Assembly: GCF_004011505.1 (NCBI RefSeq)
Contig: NZ_SAUN01000001.1
Coordinates: 558,001 to 622,000 of the forward strand
Reading direction: 5' to 3'
Length of the DNA stretch: 64,000 bases
Source of the DNA: Nonomuraea polychroma
GTDB lineage: Bacteria > Actinomycetota > Actinomycetes > Streptosporangiales > Streptosporangiaceae
The notes beneath the pieces are model-generated. The model had not been told where the DNA came from. It was given only the letters and a program-made list of their open reading frames with translations, and ran no database searches. Shown here one piece after another: positions 62,748 to 64,000 of this stretch (position 1 is its first letter; each line of letters opens with the position of its first letter). Position numbers and translations under genes: made by a program.

Positions 62748-63962
62748 ATGTCATGGGAGGCCGCGCGGGTCGTGGCGGCCGGCGCGGCCCGCCCGCTCGG
62801 GCCGTTGTCGGTGCCGTTGTCAGAGGCGCTGGGATGCCGGTTGGCGGCGCCCTTGACGGCGCTTGTGGCGATGCCGGGCGTGGACGTGGCGGCGATGGAC
62901 GGCTACGCGGTGGCGGGGGACGGCCCGTGGCGGGTGGTGGGGCATGTCCTGGCCGGGGGCACGTTTCACCCGGGCGAGTTGCGGGCGGGGGAGGCGGTGG
63001 AGATCGCCACCGGAGCCCCGGCGCCGGCGGGGGCCGAGGCGGTGCTGCCCTACGAGCAGGCGGACGTGGGGCCGCCGCACACCGGGCCCGTGACGGTGCC
63101 GCGGATGCGGGCGGCGCACGGCGTGCCCGCAGAGGTGTGGGTGGACGGGCCCGCCGAGCCGGGCCGCCACATCCGGCGGCGCGGTGAGGACATCGCCGAG
63201 GGCGCCGTGGTGCTGGGAACGGGCGCGGTGGTGACGCCGGTCGCGCTCGGCCTGGCCGCCGCCCTGGGCCATGACGAGCTGCTGGTACGGCCCAAGCCGC
63301 GCGTGACGGTCCTGGTCACGGGAGACGAGGTCGTGCAGCACGGGCTGCCGGGGCCAGGCCGGGTGCGCGACGCGATCGGCCCGTTCCTGCCGGGCCTGGT
63401 GGAGTGGGCCGGAGGTCGCGTGACCGGCGGCGTCCGGCTGCCCGATGGCGCCGCCCCGCTCCGTGCCGCGCTTGCCGCCTCGGCTGACGTCATCGTGGTG
63501 TGCGGGGCCTCGTCCAAAGGGCCCGCCGATCATCTCCGCGCCGTGCTCGGCGACCTCGACGCCGACGTCTTCGTCGACGGCGTCGCCGTGCGGCCCGGGC
63601 ACCCGCAACTGCTCGCCCGCCTCCCGGGCGGCGCGCTGGTGGCCGGCCTGCCGGGCAATCCCTTCGCGGCGCTGGCGGCCTCACTCACCCTGCTCGCCCC
63701 GATCCTGCACGGTCTCGCCGGGAGGAGAGGGGGCGCCTCGTCACGGCCAGTGGAGACCAGCGCGCTGGCCGGGACCGTGCGAGCGCATCCCCGCGACACC
63801 CGCCTCGTGCCGGTCAGGAGAACCGGCCGGGGAGCCGTTCCCGTTGGGCACGACGGGCCGGGATCGCTCTGGGGAGCGGCGCTGGCCGAGGCCCTGGCCG
63901 TGGTCCCTCCGGGGTGGTCCGGCGAGCAGGTGGAGCTGATCGAGTTGCCCCCAGGGGACTAG
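62748..63962 (+). CDS. moeA: Molybdopterin molybdenumtransferase MoeA
   Basis: A protein of about 404 residues inserting molybdate into adenylated molybdopterin. Seen: MPGVDVAAMDGYAVAG, EAVEIATGAPAPAGAEAVLP, RHIRRRGEDIAEGAV, VTVLVTGDEVV, and GLPGNPFAALAA. The conserved GG-x-S-x-G-x-x-D motif reads GASSKGPADHL, a departure. ATG at 62748 (MSWEAARVV) gives the usual length; an in-frame GTG at 62706 is possible. It faces an fdh remnant, so it may once have served that formate dehydrogenase. Confidence 0.9.
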   Translation: MSWEAARVVAAGAARPLGPLSVPLSEALGCRLAAPLTALVAMPGVDVAAMDGYAVAGDGPWRVVGHVLAGGTFHPGELRAGEAVEIATGAPAPAGAEAVLPYEQADVGPPHTGPVTVPRMRAAHGVPAEVWVDGPAEPGRHIRRRGEDIAEGAVVLGTGAVVTPVALGLAAALGHDELLVRPKPRVTVLVTGDEVVQHGLPGPGRVRDAIGPFLPGLVEWAGGRVTGGVRLPDGAAPLRAALAASADVIVVCGASSKGPADHLRAVLGDLDADVFVDGVAVRPGHPQLLARLPGGALVAGLPGNPFAALAASLTLLAPILHGLAGRRGGASSRPVETSALAGTVRAHPRDTRLVPVRRTGRGAVPVGHDGPGSLWGAALAEALAVVPPGWSGEQVELIELPPGD

Positions 63963-64000
63963 ACAGGCCGATCGGGGCGGAGTAACTATTGCCTTCATAC

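Overview
This is a high-GC window with frequent GTG starts, 4-base start/stop overlaps (ATGA, GTGA), few U-tract terminators and TAnnnT-type -10 boxes. Together with a SARP/AfsR-type regulator, CGNR and DUF2630 proteins, a CU044_5270-type sigma partner, WXG100-like proteins and many secreted or regulatory genes, this points to a filamentous actinomycete chromosome, most likely a Streptosporangiales (Nonomuraea-like) organism. The genus is an inference. No rRNA, tRNA, CRISPR array, phage or complete insertion sequence was seen.

Layout. 1-6.5 kb: a truncated SARP/AfsR regulator, a Mut7-C protein, an orphan TAXI solute-binding lipoprotein facing a two-component system, and an MHS-family permease. 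6.6-9.0 kb: a membrane Ser/Thr kinase whose extracellular part is a GH6 cellulase fold lacking its catalytic acids. 9-13 kb: acetyltransferase, DUF2630, dimethylargininase, then leuA behind a leucine-rich leader peptide and hairpin. 13.1-16.2 kb: a tightly coupled three-gene unit (WXG100-like protein, 735-residue EF-hand-containing protein, lipoprotein). 16.9-18.1 kb: terC with an apparent yybP-ykoY (manganese) riboswitch. 18.3-22.7 kb: drug exporter, rifampin-phosphotransferase-like dikinase and TetR, behind a near-perfect TetR-type operator. 22.8-28.4 kb: an exported cyclohexadienyl-dehydratase-like protein, a VapBC module, a TetR/YrdB/epimerase/oxidoreductase group and a secreted trypsin-like protein. 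28.5-39.7 kb: nitrogen metabolism (acetamidase, amino acid permease, glutamate dehydrogenase, ornithine aminotransferase, an arginine-modifying enzyme and an Lrp regulator), interrupted by a PhoD-like phosphatase, a methyltransferase and a sigma factor with its membrane partner.

39.8-47.3 kb: a GH1 beta-glucosidase translationally fused to a complete LacI repressor, and a secreted GH16 laminarinase with CBM6 behind an 18-bp LacI-type palindrome. These are interleaved with three unrecognised envelope-type proteins (4-TM coiled-coil, lipoprotein, soluble coiled-coil). 47.4-53.2 kb: MarR/MFS pair, a CDP-alcohol phosphatidyltransferase pair, recO and uppS. 53.2-57.6 kb: small metabolic and regulatory genes. 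57.6-60.6 kb: zur-znuB-znuC-znuA with a Zur box. 60.7-64 kb: a formate dehydrogenase/FdhD deletion chimera, a PanE-family reductase and a divergent moeA, with paired hairpins and GTATAC operators.

The most unusual items are the GH1-LacI fusion, the kinase with a pseudo-GH6 sensor, the three-gene WXG100-like unit, and the FdhF-FdhD chimera with its flanking conserved hairpins. A beta-glucan theme (dead GH6 sensor, GH1-repressor fusion, GH16/CBM6) runs through the window, although the genes are not contiguous.
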